This document shows, in pieces, positions 50,760-61,294 of a DNA stretch of 64,000 nucleotides; position 1 is the first letter of the stretch, and each line of letters begins with the position of its first letter. The notes beneath the pieces are model-generated. The model did no database searches, was not told the DNA's origin, and saw only the letters and a list, made by a program, of their open reading frames with translations. Source of the DNA: Erwinia tasmaniensis Et1/99 (GTDB lineage: Bacteria; Pseudomonadota; Gammaproteobacteria; Enterobacterales; Enterobacteriaceae); NCBI RefSeq assembly GCF_000026185.1, contig NC_010694.1:62001-126000 (forward strand), in the 5' to 3' direction. A program made the position numbers and the translations under genes.

Positions 50760-51662
50760 ATGAATGCAAACTATGCGCGGCAGGTCTTTGCAGCGGCTAT
50801 TGCGGCCACGGTGCTGGCCTCGCTGTTACTGATTATTAAAATTTTTGCCTGGTGGTATACCGGATCGGTCAGCATTCTTGCTGCGCTGGTGGATTCGCTG
50901 GTCGATATTGCCGCCTCCTTGACCAATCTTCTGGTGGTGCGCTATTCGCTACAGCCTGCCGATGCCGAACACACTTTTGGCCACGGCAAAGCGGAGTCTC
51001 TTGCCGCGCTCGCACAAAGTATGTTCATCTGTGGTTCCGCGCTGTTTCTGTTCCTCACCGGCTTACAACATCTGGTCTCCCCTGAAGAGATGAAAGCGCC
51101 TCTGGTGGGCATCGTCGTTACGCTAATCGCGCTGTGTTCCACGCTAATTCTGGTCACATTCCAGCGTAGGGTCGTCCGCCACACTCGCAGTCAGGCCATC
51201 CGGGCCGATATGCTGCACTATCAGTCTGACGTGGTGATGAACGGCGCTATTCTGCTGGCGCTGGCCTTGAGCTGGTATGGCTTTCATCGCGCTGATGCGC
51301 TGTTTGCCTTAGGCATCGGCGGCTGGATTTTATACAGCGCTGTGCGTATGGGTTACGAGGCTGTGCAGGCACTGCTCGATCGTGCTTTACCCATTGCAGA
51401 ACATCAGGCGATTGTTGAGATCGTCGAAGCCTGGCCTGGGGTGTGTGGCGCGCATGATATTCGCACCCGGCAGTCGGGCCCAACGCGTTTTATTCAGCTT
51501 CATCTGGAAATGGATGACCACCTGCCGCTTTGCGAGGCGCATCGGCTGGCGGACCAGGTTGAGCGGGCGCTGCTGCATAAGTTTCCCGGTTCTGATGTGA
51601 TTATCCATCAGGACCCCCGCTCCGTGGTGGCGAAAGAACGTCAGGGAAAATTTGGACACTAG
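50760..51662 (+). CDS. fieF: Ferrous-iron/zinc efflux transporter FieF
   Basis: FieF/YiiP (300 aa) is a dimeric cation-diffusion-facilitator that exchanges Zn2+ or Fe2+ for protons. Six membrane helices are followed by a cytoplasmic metal-binding domain. Transport-site residues are visible in [17 protein letters not shown] and [18 protein letters not shown], and SFGHGK-like [16 protein letters not shown] lies in the first loop. The ORF opens at 50694, but the ATG at 50760 matches the E. coli start and follows GGATGAG. Gene order cpxP-fieF-pfkA-sbp is as in E. coli. Confidence 0.95.
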   Translation: MNANYARQVFAAAIAATVLASLLLIIKIFAWWYTGSVSILAALVDSLVDIAASLTNLLVVRYSLQPADAEHTFGHGKAESLAALAQSMFICGSALFLFLTGLQHLVSPEEMKAPLVGIVVTLIALCSTLILVTFQRRVVRHTRSQAIRADMLHYQSDVVMNGAILLALALSWYGFHRADALFALGIGGWILYSAVRMGYEAVQALLDRALPIAEHQAIVEIVEAWPGVCGAHDIRTRQSGPTRFIQLHLEMDDHLPLCEAHRLADQVERALLHKFPGSDVIIHQDPRSVVAKERQGKFGH

Positions 51663-51870
51663 GCCGTTTTCATCGCGACTGCGGCGCGAAAACTGCCAGA
51701 AAGATGCGAAAGCGCAAAAAAATAGCCGAATACTGCCAGACCCGAATCAATTCATCCCGCAGGGTTTGATATACTGTTGCCATTCATTGAGTCGATTGTC
51801 TCTTTCGTGCGCGTCGACCCGCTGCGGCGTCCAGAATTCATCATTTGCATCAACAAGTTCAGAGGTTGTC

Positions 51871-52833
51871 ATGATCAAAAAAATCGGTGTACTGACCAGT
51901 GGTGGCGATGCTCCAGGCATGAACGCTGCGATCCGCGGCGTTGTGCGCGCCGCCCTAAGCGAAGGCCTTGAAGTTTGCGGTATTTATGATGGCTATCTGG
52001 GATTGTATGAAGACCGCATGATCAATCTCGACCGCTACAGCGTGTCAGATATGATCAATCGCGGGGGTACTTTCCTGGGTTCCGCTCGCTTCCCGGAGTT
52101 TCGAAATGAGGATGTGCGCAGCGTCGCTATCGAAAACATGAAGAAACGCGGAATTGATGCGCTGGTGGTGATTGGCGGTGACGGTTCATATATGGGCGCT
52201 AAGCGCCTGACCGAAATGGGCTTCCCATGTATCGGTCTGCCGGGCACGATCGATAATGACGTAGCCGGCACGGATTACACCATTGGCTATTTCACCGCGC
52301 TGGAAACCGTGGTGGAGGCAATAGACCGTCTGCGTGATACTTCTTCTTCGCACCAGCGTATTTCAATCGTTGAGGTGATGGGGCGTTATTGTGGCGATCT
52401 GACGCTGGCAGCGGCGATTGCCGGTGGCTGTGAGTTTATCGTGCTGCCGGAAATTCCCTATACTCGTGAAGAGCTGGTGAATGAGATCAAAGCCGGCATC
52501 GCCAAAGGAAAAAAACACGCGATAGTGGCGATCACGGAACATATCTGTGATATCAACGAGCTGGCGAAATACATCGAACAGGAAACCAAACGCGAAACGC
52601 GCGCAACGGTGTTGGGCCATATCCAGCGCGGAGGCGCTCCGGTTGCCTACGACCGTATTCTCGCGTCACGTATGGGAGCCTACTCGATTGAGCTGCTGTT
52701 ACAAGGTTATGGCGGGCGCTGTGTCGGTATTCAGAACGAGAAGATGGTGCATCATGACATCATCGATGCGATTGAAAATATGAAGCGTCCCTTCAAAGGT
52801 GACTGGCTGGATACCGCCAAAAAACTTTACTAA
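51871..52833 (+). CDS. pfkA: ATP-dependent 6-phosphofructokinase I
   Basis: PfkA (320 aa) phosphorylates fructose 6-phosphate, the committed step of glycolysis, under allosteric control by ADP and PEP. Seen are [20 protein letters not shown] (ATP loop), [12 protein letters not shown], the catalytic [18 protein letters not shown] (Asp127) and [12 protein letters not shown]. The ORF extends upstream to 51652, but the ATG at 51871 gives the exact family start. The end is followed at once by a terminator. Confidence 0.98.
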   Translation: MIKKIGVLTSGGDAPGMNAAIRGVVRAALSEGLEVCGIYDGYLGLYEDRMINLDRYSVSDMINRGGTFLGSARFPEFRNEDVRSVAIENMKKRGIDALVVIGGDGSYMGAKRLTEMGFPCIGLPGTIDNDVAGTDYTIGYFTALETVVEAIDRLRDTSSSHQRISIVEVMGRYCGDLTLAAAIAGGCEFIVLPEIPYTREELVNEIKAGIAKGKKHAIVAITEHICDINELAKYIEQETKRETRATVLGHIQRGGAPVAYDRILASRMGAYSIELLLQGYGGRCVGIQNEKMVHHDIIDAIENMKRPFKGDWLDTAKKLY

Positions 52834-52841
52834 TAAAAAAC

Positions 52842-52865
52842 AAGGCGCTGGAGGACAGCGCCTTT
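52842..52865 (+). terminator. pfkA intrinsic terminator
   Basis: AAGGCGCTG (52842-52850), loop GAGGA, CAGCGCCTT (52856-52864) then T. The preceding run of A allows function in both directions. Confidence 0.85.
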
Positions 52866-52977
52866 ATTATGCCCAAGCTTATTCCATATGGTTATGACAA
52901 CTAATTTTTAATTCTTTAATACGTGAAACACTCTGTGTCACGCTCCGTAACAGATAAACCCTTTGGGAGTGCGTACA

Positions 52978-53967
52978 ATGAATAAGTGGAGTGTGGGAGT
53001 TACCCTGTTACTGGCCTCAACCAGCGTACTGGCGAAGGACATTCAGCTACTCAATGTCTCATACGATCCAACCCGTGAGCTGTATGAACAGTATAACAAG
53101 GCGTTTAGCGCGCACTATAAGCAGGAAACCGGTGACAATGTGATCGTCCGTCAGTCCCATGGCGGCTCCGGTAAGCAGGCAACGTCGGTGATCAACGGCA
53201 TCAAAGCCGATGTGGTGACCCTGGCGCTGGCGTCAGACGTGGATGCTATTGCCGAACGTGGGCGTATAGATAAAAACTGGATTAAACGCCTGCCCGATAA
53301 CTCCGCACCTTATACCTCCACTATTGTTTTCCTGGTACGTAAAGACAATCCGAAGCAGATCCACGACTGGCCGGATTTAATCAAGCCTGGCGTGTCGGTC
53401 ATTACGCCGAATCCCAAAACGTCCGGCGGAGCACGCTGGAACTATCTGGCAGCCTGGGGATGGGCACTGGATCAGAATCACGGCGATCGGGTCAAAGCGC
53501 AAGAGTACGTCAAGGCGCTGTTTAAGAATGTTGAAGTTCAGGACTCCGGCGCGCGTGGCGCAACCAATACCTTTGTTGAACGCGGTATAGGCGATGTGCT
53601 GATCGCGTGGGAAAATGAAGCCTATCTGGCGGTGAATAAGCTGGGAAAAGACCAGTTTGAAATTGTGACACCGAGTGAATCGATCCTGGCAGAGCCGACC
53701 GTTTCCGTGGTCGACAGAGTGGTCGATGAGCGCGGAACACGTAAAGTGGCCGATGAGTATCTCAAGTACCTTTATTCAACCGAAGGGCAGGAAATTGCTG
53801 CACAAAACTTCTATCGCCCGCGTGATGCGGCCGTGACCAAAAAGTATGCCAACACCTTTCAGCCGATAAAGCTGTTTACCATTGATGGCAAATTCGGTGG
53901 ATGGACACAGGCACAAAAAACCCACTTCGCAGAAGGGGGAACGTACGATCAGGTGATGAAGCGTTAA
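52978..53967 (+). CDS. sbp: Periplasmic sulfate-binding protein
   Basis: Sbp (329 aa) delivers sulfate to the CysTWA permease. A signal peptide ([19 protein letters not shown], cleavage after residue 19) is followed by [20 protein letters not shown]. The ligand-site segments [25 protein letters not shown] and [13 protein letters not shown] are intact. The ATG at 52978 (not the in-frame one at 52963) follows GGGAG and gives the E. coli length. Expression is normally CysB-controlled; no site was identified by eye. Confidence 0.97.
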   Translation: MNKWSVGVTLLLASTSVLAKDIQLLNVSYDPTRELYEQYNKAFSAHYKQETGDNVIVRQSHGGSGKQATSVINGIKADVVTLALASDVDAIAERGRIDKNWIKRLPDNSAPYTSTIVFLVRKDNPKQIHDWPDLIKPGVSVITPNPKTSGGARWNYLAAWGWALDQNHGDRVKAQEYVKALFKNVEVQDSGARGATNTFVERGIGDVLIAWENEAYLAVNKLGKDQFEIVTPSESILAEPTVSVVDRVVDERGTRKVADEYLKYLYSTEGQEIAAQNFYRPRDAAVTKKYANTFQPIKLFTIDGKFGGWTQAQKTHFAEGGTYDQVMKR

Positions 53968-53989
53968 TTCGTTCTTTCATTACTCATAA

Positions 53990-54020
53990 AAAGAGCTGAC
54001 AACCGTCGGCTCTTTTTTTT
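53990..54020 (+). terminator. sbp intrinsic terminator
   Basis: AAAGAGCTGAC, loop AACC, GTCGGCTCTTT (one G-T pair) and a long T-run to about 54021. It begins 22 bases after the sbp stop. Confidence 0.88.
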
Positions 54021-54151
54021 TAATGATATTTGCTTTAAGCGGATATCATGGCCATATTATTTCCAGTAATCGCGCTAAAGCTAAGTTGTTCTCCATGGCT
54101 TTCTGCCTTGCTTAAAGTATTTTATAAACAACTATCAGCCAGAGGTTTTGC

Positions 54152-54910
54152 ATGATGCAGGAGCGAAAACGGGTCATTGCCATTCTGATAGTTTTCGTTG
54201 GGCTGTTGACAATATTTTCCACCAGTATCGTTCTGGTTTTTAACAGTAAATCAGAAAAACTTTGGCAGATTGTCAGTCAGCAATGTCTTCCCGGCCAGCA
54301 GCTAAAGAGTGACCCACAGCCCTGCCGTCAGGTCAATATTGCCAACGGCTACGTGGTCATGAAAGATCGAAACGGCCCGCTGCAATTCTTGTTGATTCCG
54401 GTTGCCAAAATTACCGGAATTGAGACTCAAAAATTACTGAATCCCGCCACACCAAATTTTTTCGCCGAAGCCTGGCGAGCTCGTCACTTTATGGAGGAGA
54501 AATGGGGAAAACGGATTGACGACGGTATCTACTCACTGGCCGTTAATTCACGCTGGGGCCGTACCCAAAACCAGCTTCATATTCATATCTCCTGCCTGCG
54601 CCCCGATATTCGTCAGCGGCTGGATGCGCTAAGCTCAACCCTCGATACAACATGGCAAACTCATCGGCTCGGAGAGCATGATTACCAGCTGCGCGTGGTG
54701 ACGCGTGACGAGTTTAAACGTACCAGCCCGTTTATTCGTCTGGCGCATGAGCTGCCCGGCGCACGCGATCACATGGGACATTATGGCCTTGCCGTGGCGG
54801 CATTGGGCGATGGTAAGCGGGTGCTGATGGTGGTGAAACGTAATGTCCTGTTGCTGAACCTGGCTTCTGCCGAGGAGTTGCAGGACCACAGTTGCGCCCT
54901 GTTAAAATAA
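54152..54910 (+). CDS. cdh: CDP-diacylglycerol pyrophosphatase
   Basis: Cdh (252 aa) hydrolyses CDP-diacylglycerol to phosphatidate and CMP. One N-terminal membrane helix (VIAILIVFVGLLTIFSTSIVL) anchors a HIT-like catalytic domain whose His motif is visible as QNQLHIHISCLRP near residue 145. NGYVVMKDRNGPLQFLLIP and INSRWGR-like AVNSRWGRTQ are family marks. It follows sbp as in E. coli. In E. coli tpiA comes next; here five other genes intervene. Confidence 0.93.
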   Translation: MMQERKRVIAILIVFVGLLTIFSTSIVLVFNSKSEKLWQIVSQQCLPGQQLKSDPQPCRQVNIANGYVVMKDRNGPLQFLLIPVAKITGIETQKLLNPATPNFFAEAWRARHFMEEKWGKRIDDGIYSLAVNSRWGRTQNQLHIHISCLRPDIRQRLDALSSTLDTTWQTHRLGEHDYQLRVVTRDEFKRTSPFIRLAHELPGARDHMGHYGLAVAALGDGKRVLMVVKRNVLLLNLASAEELQDHSCALLK

Positions 54911-54981
54911 GGTGCGGGGAGGGGGCTGCTGGCGCGCTTGCCGTAGGTCGATCCCCGTTCCGGGATCGACCCGCTGGCCTG

Positions 54982-55986
54982 TCAGTTTTGCTCCGTGTCC
55001 TCCGGATCGTCCTTGTATTGTGCCGTGGCGATCCAGGCGGCACAAAACAGGATTAGCCGCGCAAAGAAGTAGAAAAATGCCATCAGCCCCAGTACTGAAC
55101 CAAATGCCGCCCCGGAAGGGGACGAAGCCAGCTTAGGCAGCGTCAGAGTCATAATAAATTTGATCGCCTCAAATCCGATTGCCGCCAGCAGTGTGCCGCG
55201 GAACAGCGCTTTCTTACGCGGCTTGTGACGTGGCAGTATCCAGAAAATCCACAAAAACAGCAGGTAGTTGGCGAAAATTGAGATCGACAGGGCGATCGTC
55301 GTCATGGCCGGACGCAGCCACTCAATGTTCTCCAGACCCAGCGCACGCACGATGCTTGCCTGTGCCGCCCCGGCAATTGAGGTCAGCGAAAGGGTGACAA
55401 TTAACGCCAGCAGCAGGCCAATAAGCGAAATGAAGTCACGCGTGTATTTAAACCAGACTTTTTCCTGATCCTGTGGGGTACGCTCCCAGACATCACGCGA
55501 CTGGGCACGAATGGCCTCGCGCAGGTTTCCCATCCAGCTGATCCCGGAATACAGGGCGACCAGCAGCCCCGTCAGCCCAACGGTTGTACGCTGCTGAATG
55601 GCGGTATTCACCGTATTTTTCAGCGTAGACGCCAGTGACGGATCGCTGATATTACTGACGATCTTATTGATCAATTCGGTCAGAAGATCCTGATTTGATG
55701 CCAGCACGAAGCCAACGGCGGCAAATGAAACCATCAGGATGGGGATCAGTGAAAGAAATGAGAAATAGGTAATCGCTGCGCCAAACTGGCTGCCCAGGCG
55801 GTCGTTGAAGCGTTCTCCCGCCCGTAAAAAGTGCGCCACCGGCGGAATAGCCTGGAACCAGCTAACCAGCCGTGAGACGCGAGTGATAGATTTGTCGATG
55901 GTATGATTGCCGGTTTTAATCGCAATCAGCGGCTTTTCCGCAGGCCGCTCGCCGTTTTGGGTGTCATATTGTTGATTATCCGTCAT
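54982..55986 (-). CDS. yhjD: Inner-membrane protein YhjD (BrkB/YihY family)
   Basis: A 334-residue protein with six membrane helices that matches YhjD, not the shorter YihY: RAGERFNDRLGSQFGAAITYF, GISWMGNLREAIRAQSRDVWE and SPSGAAFGSVLGLMAFFYFFA. Function is not settled. In E. coli a single substitution in YhjD (R134C) lets cells live without Kdo on lipid A, hinting at lipid IVA transport. Both ends are hydrophilic. It opens the block of genes placed between cdh and tpiA relative to E. coli. Confidence 0.93.
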   Translation of the reverse strand: MTDNQQYDTQNGERPAEKPLIAIKTGNHTIDKSITRVSRLVSWFQAIPPVAHFLRAGERFNDRLGSQFGAAITYFSFLSLIPILMVSFAAVGFVLASNQDLLTELINKIVSNISDPSLASTLKNTVNTAIQQRTTVGLTGLLVALYSGISWMGNLREAIRAQSRDVWERTPQDQEKVWFKYTRDFISLIGLLLALIVTLSLTSIAGAAQASIVRALGLENIEWLRPAMTTIALSISIFANYLLFLWIFWILPRHKPRKKALFRGTLLAAIGFEAIKFIMTLTLPKLASSPSGAAFGSVLGLMAFFYFFARLILFCAAWIATAQYKDDPEDTEQN

Positions 55987-56159
55987 GAATCCTTCTTTAT
56001 TCCTTCTGATAAACCGTCTGCCGACAATTATAGCCTGCCGGGCAGGTAACGGATCGTTTCAGAGCCTGGCGGTACGCATCTTTGGGGTATTTATTCAAAG
56101 CCGGACGCTGCCGAAACGGCCATGATGCGCGGCGGGCCAGGCGATGGCCCGTCCTTTAT

Positions 56160-57011
56160 TTATGCCTGGAGAGTGCCGTCGATCACCGTCACCGTCTGCC
56201 CGCCAATCCAGATACCGTCACTGGCATAGCCAACGCTAAGACGACCCGCGCGCCCTATCGCCGTACCCTGGTGTACCTGATAATCCAGCTCCACCCCACG
56301 CGCCTGGAAGTAACGTGCCAGGCAGGCGTTGGCGCTGCCGGTCACCGGGTCCTCGGTCAGCGCGCCCTGTTCAATCAACAGCGCCCGCACTTCGTACTGC
56401 TCACTGGCTCCTTGCAGCGGCGCGAACATCATCACGCCCCCCACCCGTGCTTTTTGTACCAGGCGAGTAAACTCTACCGCATCGGGTTTCACCGCCAAAA
56501 CGGCCTCCGCAGAGCGCATCGGCACCAGCAGCCAGCGAATACCCATATCAGCGATCATCACCGGAAGCTGTTCTTCCAGCTGCCCGCTGTTAAGCGCGCT
56601 GCTAATCGGCGCATCGTTGAACACCGTCAGAATCGCCTCCGGTGCGGCAAAGGCCAGCGCACCGTTCGCGCCGATTTTAACTGTTACCAGGCCCAGCGGG
56701 CACTGCTGCACGATCTGGCCAGGCTGTTTAAGCGTATGACCGGCTTCCAGTAGCGCGTGGGCGGTACCAAGCGTTGGATGGCCCGCGAAGGGAAGTTCCA
56801 AATCTTTAGTGAAAATACGCACCCGGTAGTCGGCAGCGTTATCGGTTGGCGGCAGCACGAAAGTGGTTTCCGAAAGATTCGTCCAGCTGGCGATAGCCTG
56901 CATCTGCGCATCGCTCAGGCCACTGGCATCCATAATGACTGCCAGCGGGTTACCGTTACAGGGGGTGGAGGTAAAAACGTCCACCTGTTTGAAAGGGCGT
57001 AGTTGCGTCAT
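56160..57011 (-). CDS. PhzF-family isomerase/epimerase-like protein
   Basis: A 283-residue protein with the two-lobed diaminopimelate-epimerase-like fold of the PhzF family: DVFTSTPCNGNPLAVIM, the catalytic Glu region NLSETTFVLPP (about residue 48), ELPFAGHPTLGTAHALLE and TEDPVTGSANACLARYF. PhzF itself isomerises a phenazine precursor, but most relatives act on unknown small molecules and no phenazine genes are nearby. It is transcribed leftward as a single gene behind the mocR-type regulator (99 bp apart), which may include it in its control. Confidence 0.88.
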   Translation of the reverse strand: MTQLRPFKQVDVFTSTPCNGNPLAVIMDASGLSDAQMQAIASWTNLSETTFVLPPTDNAADYRVRIFTKDLELPFAGHPTLGTAHALLEAGHTLKQPGQIVQQCPLGLVTVKIGANGALAFAAPEAILTVFNDAPISSALNSGQLEEQLPVMIADMGIRWLLVPMRSAEAVLAVKPDAVEFTRLVQKARVGGVMMFAPLQGASEQYEVRALLIEQGALTEDPVTGSANACLARYFQARGVELDYQVHQGTAIGRAGRLSVGYASDGIWIGGQTVTVIDGTLQA

Positions 57012-57110
57012 GGCTGTACCTGTCAGGGGTTAAGGAAAGGGGGGTTATCAGTATCGATACCTGGTAATAGTACATAGTGGCTAAAAAAGAGATGGAATTA
57101 AGCTGGAACA

Positions 57111-58571
57111 TTAATTTACCCCGGCGGCGATACCGCTTATCTCGCAGGCCAGTGCGCCGGTGCGTTTCAGCGCCCAGGTATAGCGTTCATCGAACGGATA
57201 GCAGCAGGAGAGTCGTAGCGCATGATTACAGCGATCGCCCAGCGTGTACAGCGCACCCGGCGTAAGACAGATTTTCTCCTGTAACAGCCGATGGAATAAC
57301 TCAACGCAGTTGATCTCACCCGGTAACTCGACCCAGAAAACAAAGCCCCCGCTTGGGCGTGTCGCACGCGTGCCCTGGGGAAAGTGGCGGGCGATGATCC
57401 CTCGGGCCTCTTCGAGCTGGGCGGCGTAACGACGGCGCAATGTGCGCAGATGATGATCGTAGCCTCCTGACTCGAGGAAATGGCCCAGCGTTTCCGACAG
57501 AAGGCGCGATTCGGCCAGTGAAGAAACGGCTTTCAGACGCGCAAGCTGCTGGCTGAAGCGCCCGGCGGCAATCCAGCCGATATGGAAATCCGGGGCAACG
57601 GTTTTCGTGAAGCTGGCGCAATACAGAACCCAGCCTCCCTGGTCAAAAGCTTTAACCGCTGGCGTCAGCGGCCAGCAGAACTGGAGTTCGGCATATAAAC
57701 CATCTTCCAATAATGGCACCTGATAGTGATTCACCAGCCGTGCCAGCCGCTTTTTCCCTTCCAGCGTCATGGTGCTGCCCAGCGGGTTCTGCGCGTTCGG
57801 CATCGCAATCAGCGCCTGCAGTCGCTTTTCCTGTAACAGCAGCTCCAGCGCATCCAGCGAAAGGCCGGTTTGTGGATCGGTAGGGATCTCAACCACCTTG
57901 AGGCCGAGGCTGGAAAGCAGCGGGAAAAGATAAAAATAGGTGGGTGTCTCAATGCCAACGCAGTCGCCGGGTTTCGTCACCGCCCGCAATCCAAGCTGAA
58001 GCGCTTCCATACAGCCGTGCGTCAGAGTGACATCATCGGCACCGATAGTCATACCAAGCTCCATAGAGCGGCGTGCAATTTCACGCCGCAGGCGCGGGCT
58101 GCCCGGCGGCAGGGCGTAGCGGCCAATCAGTTCAGGCTCGCGGCGCAGCAACGAGGCCATAATACGGCCGATTTTCGCCGTGGGGAAAAACTCTCCGCTC
58201 TGGGGGCAGGCAAGGGAGATATTGGTGTATTCATGATGATTCTGGGCAGCAAATACCGTGTCTATCAGATCCAGCTTCTCACTGCCCGGTGAGCGTACGC
58301 TGGCACGCTGCAGGGCCGGACGCGTGAGCTGTGGCAGCGCATCGCGCACGTAGTAGCCGGACTGCGGACGGGCCTCAATCAGTCCGCGATCCTCCAGGAT
58401 GCGGTAGGCGGTGAGAACCGTGTTAATACTGACCTGGTGCATACTGGCACAGCGGCGGATTGCAGGAAGACGGCTACCGGGCATCAATGTACCCTGATGA
58501 ATGGCCCCTGCGAGGGTTTCTGCCAGCTGGTGGTATAGCGTCATCTGCGGTTCTGTGATGGACACAGTCAT
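57111..58571 (-). CDS. MocR-type regulator (GntR HTH + aminotransferase domain)
   Basis: A 486-residue MocR-family regulator resembling E. coli YjiR. The N-terminal GntR winged helix spans about residues 10-75 (GSRLPAIRRCASMHQVSINTV). The rest is a fold-type I aminotransferase domain with THGCMEALQLGLRAV, MPNAQNPLGSTM and the PLP-lysine motif SFTKTVAPDFHIGW. Such proteins sense amino compounds through PLP and usually control a neighbouring transporter or enzyme. The divergent lysE-type exporter gene starts 131 bp away, the likely target. Confidence 0.9.
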   Translation of the reverse strand: MTVSITEPQMTLYHQLAETLAGAIHQGTLMPGSRLPAIRRCASMHQVSINTVLTAYRILEDRGLIEARPQSGYYVRDALPQLTRPALQRASVRSPGSEKLDLIDTVFAAQNHHEYTNISLACPQSGEFFPTAKIGRIMASLLRREPELIGRYALPPGSPRLRREIARRSMELGMTIGADDVTLTHGCMEALQLGLRAVTKPGDCVGIETPTYFYLFPLLSSLGLKVVEIPTDPQTGLSLDALELLLQEKRLQALIAMPNAQNPLGSTMTLEGKKRLARLVNHYQVPLLEDGLYAELQFCWPLTPAVKAFDQGGWVLYCASFTKTVAPDFHIGWIAAGRFSQQLARLKAVSSLAESRLLSETLGHFLESGGYDHHLRTLRRRYAAQLEEARGIIARHFPQGTRATRPSGGFVFWVELPGEINCVELFHRLLQEKICLTPGALYTLGDRCNHALRLSCCYPFDERYTWALKRTGALACEISGIAAGVN

Positions 58572-58702
58572 CTCCTGAAAGAATGGATACAGTCGTTATT
58601 TTTTATGTTTGTACCCATTACAATATATATTTTCTGAATCTGTTACCATTACATTTGAACCATTAAACTGACGTTCTGATTTGGCTTACAGGACTCTCAT
58701 TT

Positions 58703-59284
58703 ATGCTCGATCCCTCTTTTATTAGTTATATCACCGTGATGTCGATAACCCCTGGGCCAAACAATTTGATGCTGGCCACGTCCGGGGTCAATTTTGGCAT
58801 ACGCCGTACCCTGCCGATGGTAAGCGGTATCGTGATAGGCTGTGGATTACAGATAGCGCTGGCGGGGGTCATGCTTGACGTCTTACTACAGTGGATGGGC
58901 GCGGTACGCCTGCCGCTGACGCTGCTTGGTTGCAGCTACCTGCTGTGGTTATCATGGAAAATATTCCGTTCGGACGCGCCCGAACTGCGCGAAAAAGCGC
59001 GCCCGATGAGCCTTATCGGCGGTGCCCTGTTCCAGGCGGTAAACCCCAAAGCCTGGCTGATGGCAATCAACGTAGCGTTAATTTATGCCACGAATAGCAA
59101 TATTCTGACGGTGATGCTGGGCTTTATGCTGCTGAATCTGCCGTGCATTCTGCTGTGGGCATTGATGGGCGACAGAATGGGAAGGCATTTACAGGTGGCA
59201 TGGAAGCTGCGGCTGTTTAACAGCCTGATGGCGCTGTCACTGTTGATGACCACATTATGGATGTTGATAGAAGCGCTGGCGTAA
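58703..59284 (+). CDS. LysE/RhtB-family exporter
   Basis: A 193-residue membrane protein with about six helices and the LysE/RhtB N-terminal signature SITPGPNNLMLATSGVNFGI. FQAVNPKAWLMAINV in the middle is also typical. The family exports amino acids or similar amines. It is divergent from the MocR regulator, which probably controls it. The substrate cannot be read from the sequence. Confidence 0.9.
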   Translation: MLDPSFISYITVMSITPGPNNLMLATSGVNFGIRRTLPMVSGIVIGCGLQIALAGVMLDVLLQWMGAVRLPLTLLGCSYLLWLSWKIFRSDAPELREKARPMSLIGGALFQAVNPKAWLMAINVALIYATNSNILTVMLGFMLLNLPCILLWALMGDRMGRHLQVAWKLRLFNSLMALSLLMTTLWMLIEALA

Positions 59285-59307
59285 AGCCGGACGGCGCATC
59301 AGTCAGG

Positions 59308-59338
59308 ATAAGGGCAACCCTTGTGCGGCCGCCCTTAT
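59308..59338. terminator. Hairpin between the lysE-type gene and mqo
   Basis: ATAAGGGC (59308-59315) and GCCCTTAT (59331-59338) flank a 15-base loop between converging genes. Confidence 0.5.
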
Positions 59339-59344
59339 TACGAT

Positions 59345-60907
59345 TTATTTGCCGATAACCGAATGGGTTGGTATCGCCGGTTCATCGTTTGCAGCCGGGT
59401 CCATGGGTGAGTAGTCCAGTTGCAGGATGCGGCTGGTTTCAGCCAGCTCCTTCTCGGTGGCGGCAACATTACCGTTTAGCTTCTGTCCGTAGAACGGAAT
59501 AATCGCCTTCAGTTTGCTCTGCCACTTCGGCGAGGCCATCTGCTGTTTAAACACCTTGCTCATCAGTTCCAGCATGATGGGGGCGGCGGTAGAAGCGCCG
59601 GGCGAGGCACCGAGCAGTGCCGATATCGTGCCATCCTGTGAGGTAACCACTTCGGTTCCCAACTTCAGCACGCCGCCCTTGTTGGCATCCTTTTGGATGA
59701 TCTGCACGCGCTGGCCGGCTTTTACTCTGCGCCAGTCGTGCTTCTGCGCCTGTGGGAAATATTCGCGCAATGCGCTGATGCGGTCGTCTTCGCTTAGTAT
59801 CACCTGTCCGACCAGATATTTCACCAGGTCAAAGTTATCAAGCCCGACGCGCAGCATCGGCATCAGATTCGACGGGGTAATCGAACTGAACATATCCCAC
59901 AGGGAGCCCTGTTTCAGGAACTTGGTAGAGAAGGTGGCGAAGGGACCAAACAGCAACACCTGTTTGCCATCCAGCACTCTGGAGTCCAGATGAGGAACCG
60001 ACATCGGCGGCGCGCCGACGGAGGCTTTACCATAAACCTTGGAACGGTGGTGTTTCACCAGCTCCGGGTTGTCGGTGACAAGGAACTCGCCGCCCACCGG
60101 GAATCCCGCGTAGTTTTTTGCCTCGGGTATATCCGACTCTTGCAACAGCGTCAGGGCGGCCCCGCCGGCCCCGATAAAGACGTATTTTGCCCTGATGACC
60201 GTTTTTTCGTCGTTATTTTTCAGGTCGGATACGGTCACGCTCCAGCCGCCGTCGGTATTGCGTTTTATACTACGCACTTCGTGGCTGGTCTGATGTTCAA
60301 ACTTTTCGCTTTTCTGCAGCGAGGCCACCAGCTGCCGGGTGATTTCCCCGAAGTTGACGTCCGTTCCGGTTGGAATACGGGTTGCCGCCACCTTCTGCGC
60401 GCGGTCACGACCTTCCATCACCAGCGGCACCCATTCGCTAATCTGGTGCGCATCTTCGGAGAATTCCATCCCACGGAACAGCGTGCTCTGCTGTAGCGCG
60501 GTAAACCGTTTTTTCAGGAAATTAACGTTGGCCTCGCCCCAGACGAAGCTCATATGCGACACGCTGGTGATAAAGCTTTTCGGGTTGCTCATCACGTTGC
60601 GCTGCACCTGATGTGCCCAGAAACGACGTGAAACCTGGAATGCTTCGTTAATCTCTATCGCTTTTTTGATGCTGACAGAGCCGTCCGCATTTTCTGGGGT
60701 GTAGTTCAGCTCCATCAGGGCTGAGTGGCCAGTTCCGGCATTATTCCAGCCGTTCGAGCTCTCTTCTGCCACACCGTCCAGGCGTTCTACCATGCTGATG
60801 CGCCATTCCGGCTCCAGCTCTTGCAGATAAGTACCGAGTGTGGCGCTCATGACGCCACCCCCGATAAGCAATACATCGACGTGCTTGTCTACTGCCGTTT
60901 TGCGCAT
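59345..60907 (-). CDS. mqo: Malate:quinone oxidoreductase
   Basis: Mqo (about 520 aa) is a membrane-associated FAD enzyme that oxidises malate to oxaloacetate and passes electrons to quinone, bypassing NAD-linked malate dehydrogenase. The FAD fold is [20 protein letters not shown]. The family segments [21 protein letters not shown] and [20 protein letters not shown] are intact. The ORF opens at 60943, but [12 protein letters not shown] at 60907 follows GGAGATG and fits the family. In E. coli mqo lies elsewhere, so its place before tpiA is a difference. Confidence 0.95.
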   Translation of the reverse strand: MRKTAVDKHVDVLLIGGGVMSATLGTYLQELEPEWRISMVERLDGVAEESSNGWNNAGTGHSALMELNYTPENADGSVSIKKAIEINEAFQVSRRFWAHQVQRNVMSNPKSFITSVSHMSFVWGEANVNFLKKRFTALQQSTLFRGMEFSEDAHQISEWVPLVMEGRDRAQKVAATRIPTGTDVNFGEITRQLVASLQKSEKFEHQTSHEVRSIKRNTDGGWSVTVSDLKNNDEKTVIRAKYVFIGAGGAALTLLQESDIPEAKNYAGFPVGGEFLVTDNPELVKHHRSKVYGKASVGAPPMSVPHLDSRVLDGKQVLLFGPFATFSTKFLKQGSLWDMFSSITPSNLMPMLRVGLDNFDLVKYLVGQVILSEDDRISALREYFPQAQKHDWRRVKAGQRVQIIQKDANKGGVLKLGTEVVTSQDGTISALLGASPGASTAAPIMLELMSKVFKQQMASPKWQSKLKAIIPFYGQKLNGNVAATEKELAETSRILQLDYSPMDPAANDEPAIPTHSVIGK

Positions 60908-61294
60908 GAGACAACATCTCCGTGTGTTGAGTAAAATCAACATGTTAACTTAAGAAATAGCGCTGGGGCGTCAGTAACCGCTGTGACTGCCTCGCTCTTT
61001 CTGGATTGCGGACAGTGAAAAACCATATGAATTAAGGGGGGTTGATCGCTGTGCGAATGCTTTAGAAATATACCATTGTTACGGGGAAATTAAAAAATTG
61101 TTTAAAGATTAAAAGTAAGAATGATAACCAGCATAAAATTAGGAACATTTATAAGAATTGTTGCATGAGCCGTATCGGGCGAGTTCTCCGGCAGGATGAC
61201 GAACGTGAATTATTTGAACGGGCGGGCGTGGGGGGGCAAACGGGGGGACCAGGGTTTGGCCGGTTCCTGCCCCGTATGGGGCAGGAGGATCGCA
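60908..61294. other. Intergenic region upstream of mqo and downstream of tpiA
   Basis: No gene is supported. A TGTTGA/TCAACA inverted repeat (60925-60930, 60937-60942) lies just before the mqo ribosome site and could affect its translation or bind a regulator. An AT-rich tract at about 61060-61170 probably holds the mqo promoter. CCTGCCCC/GGGGCAGG (61266-61285) forms a hairpin right after tpiA. Confidence 0.45.
61266..61285 (-). terminator. Hairpin after tpiA
   Basis: CCTGCCCC (61266-61273), loop GTAT, GGGGCAGG (61278-61285), starting 9 bases after the tpiA stop in the leftward direction. No T-run. Confidence 0.6.
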
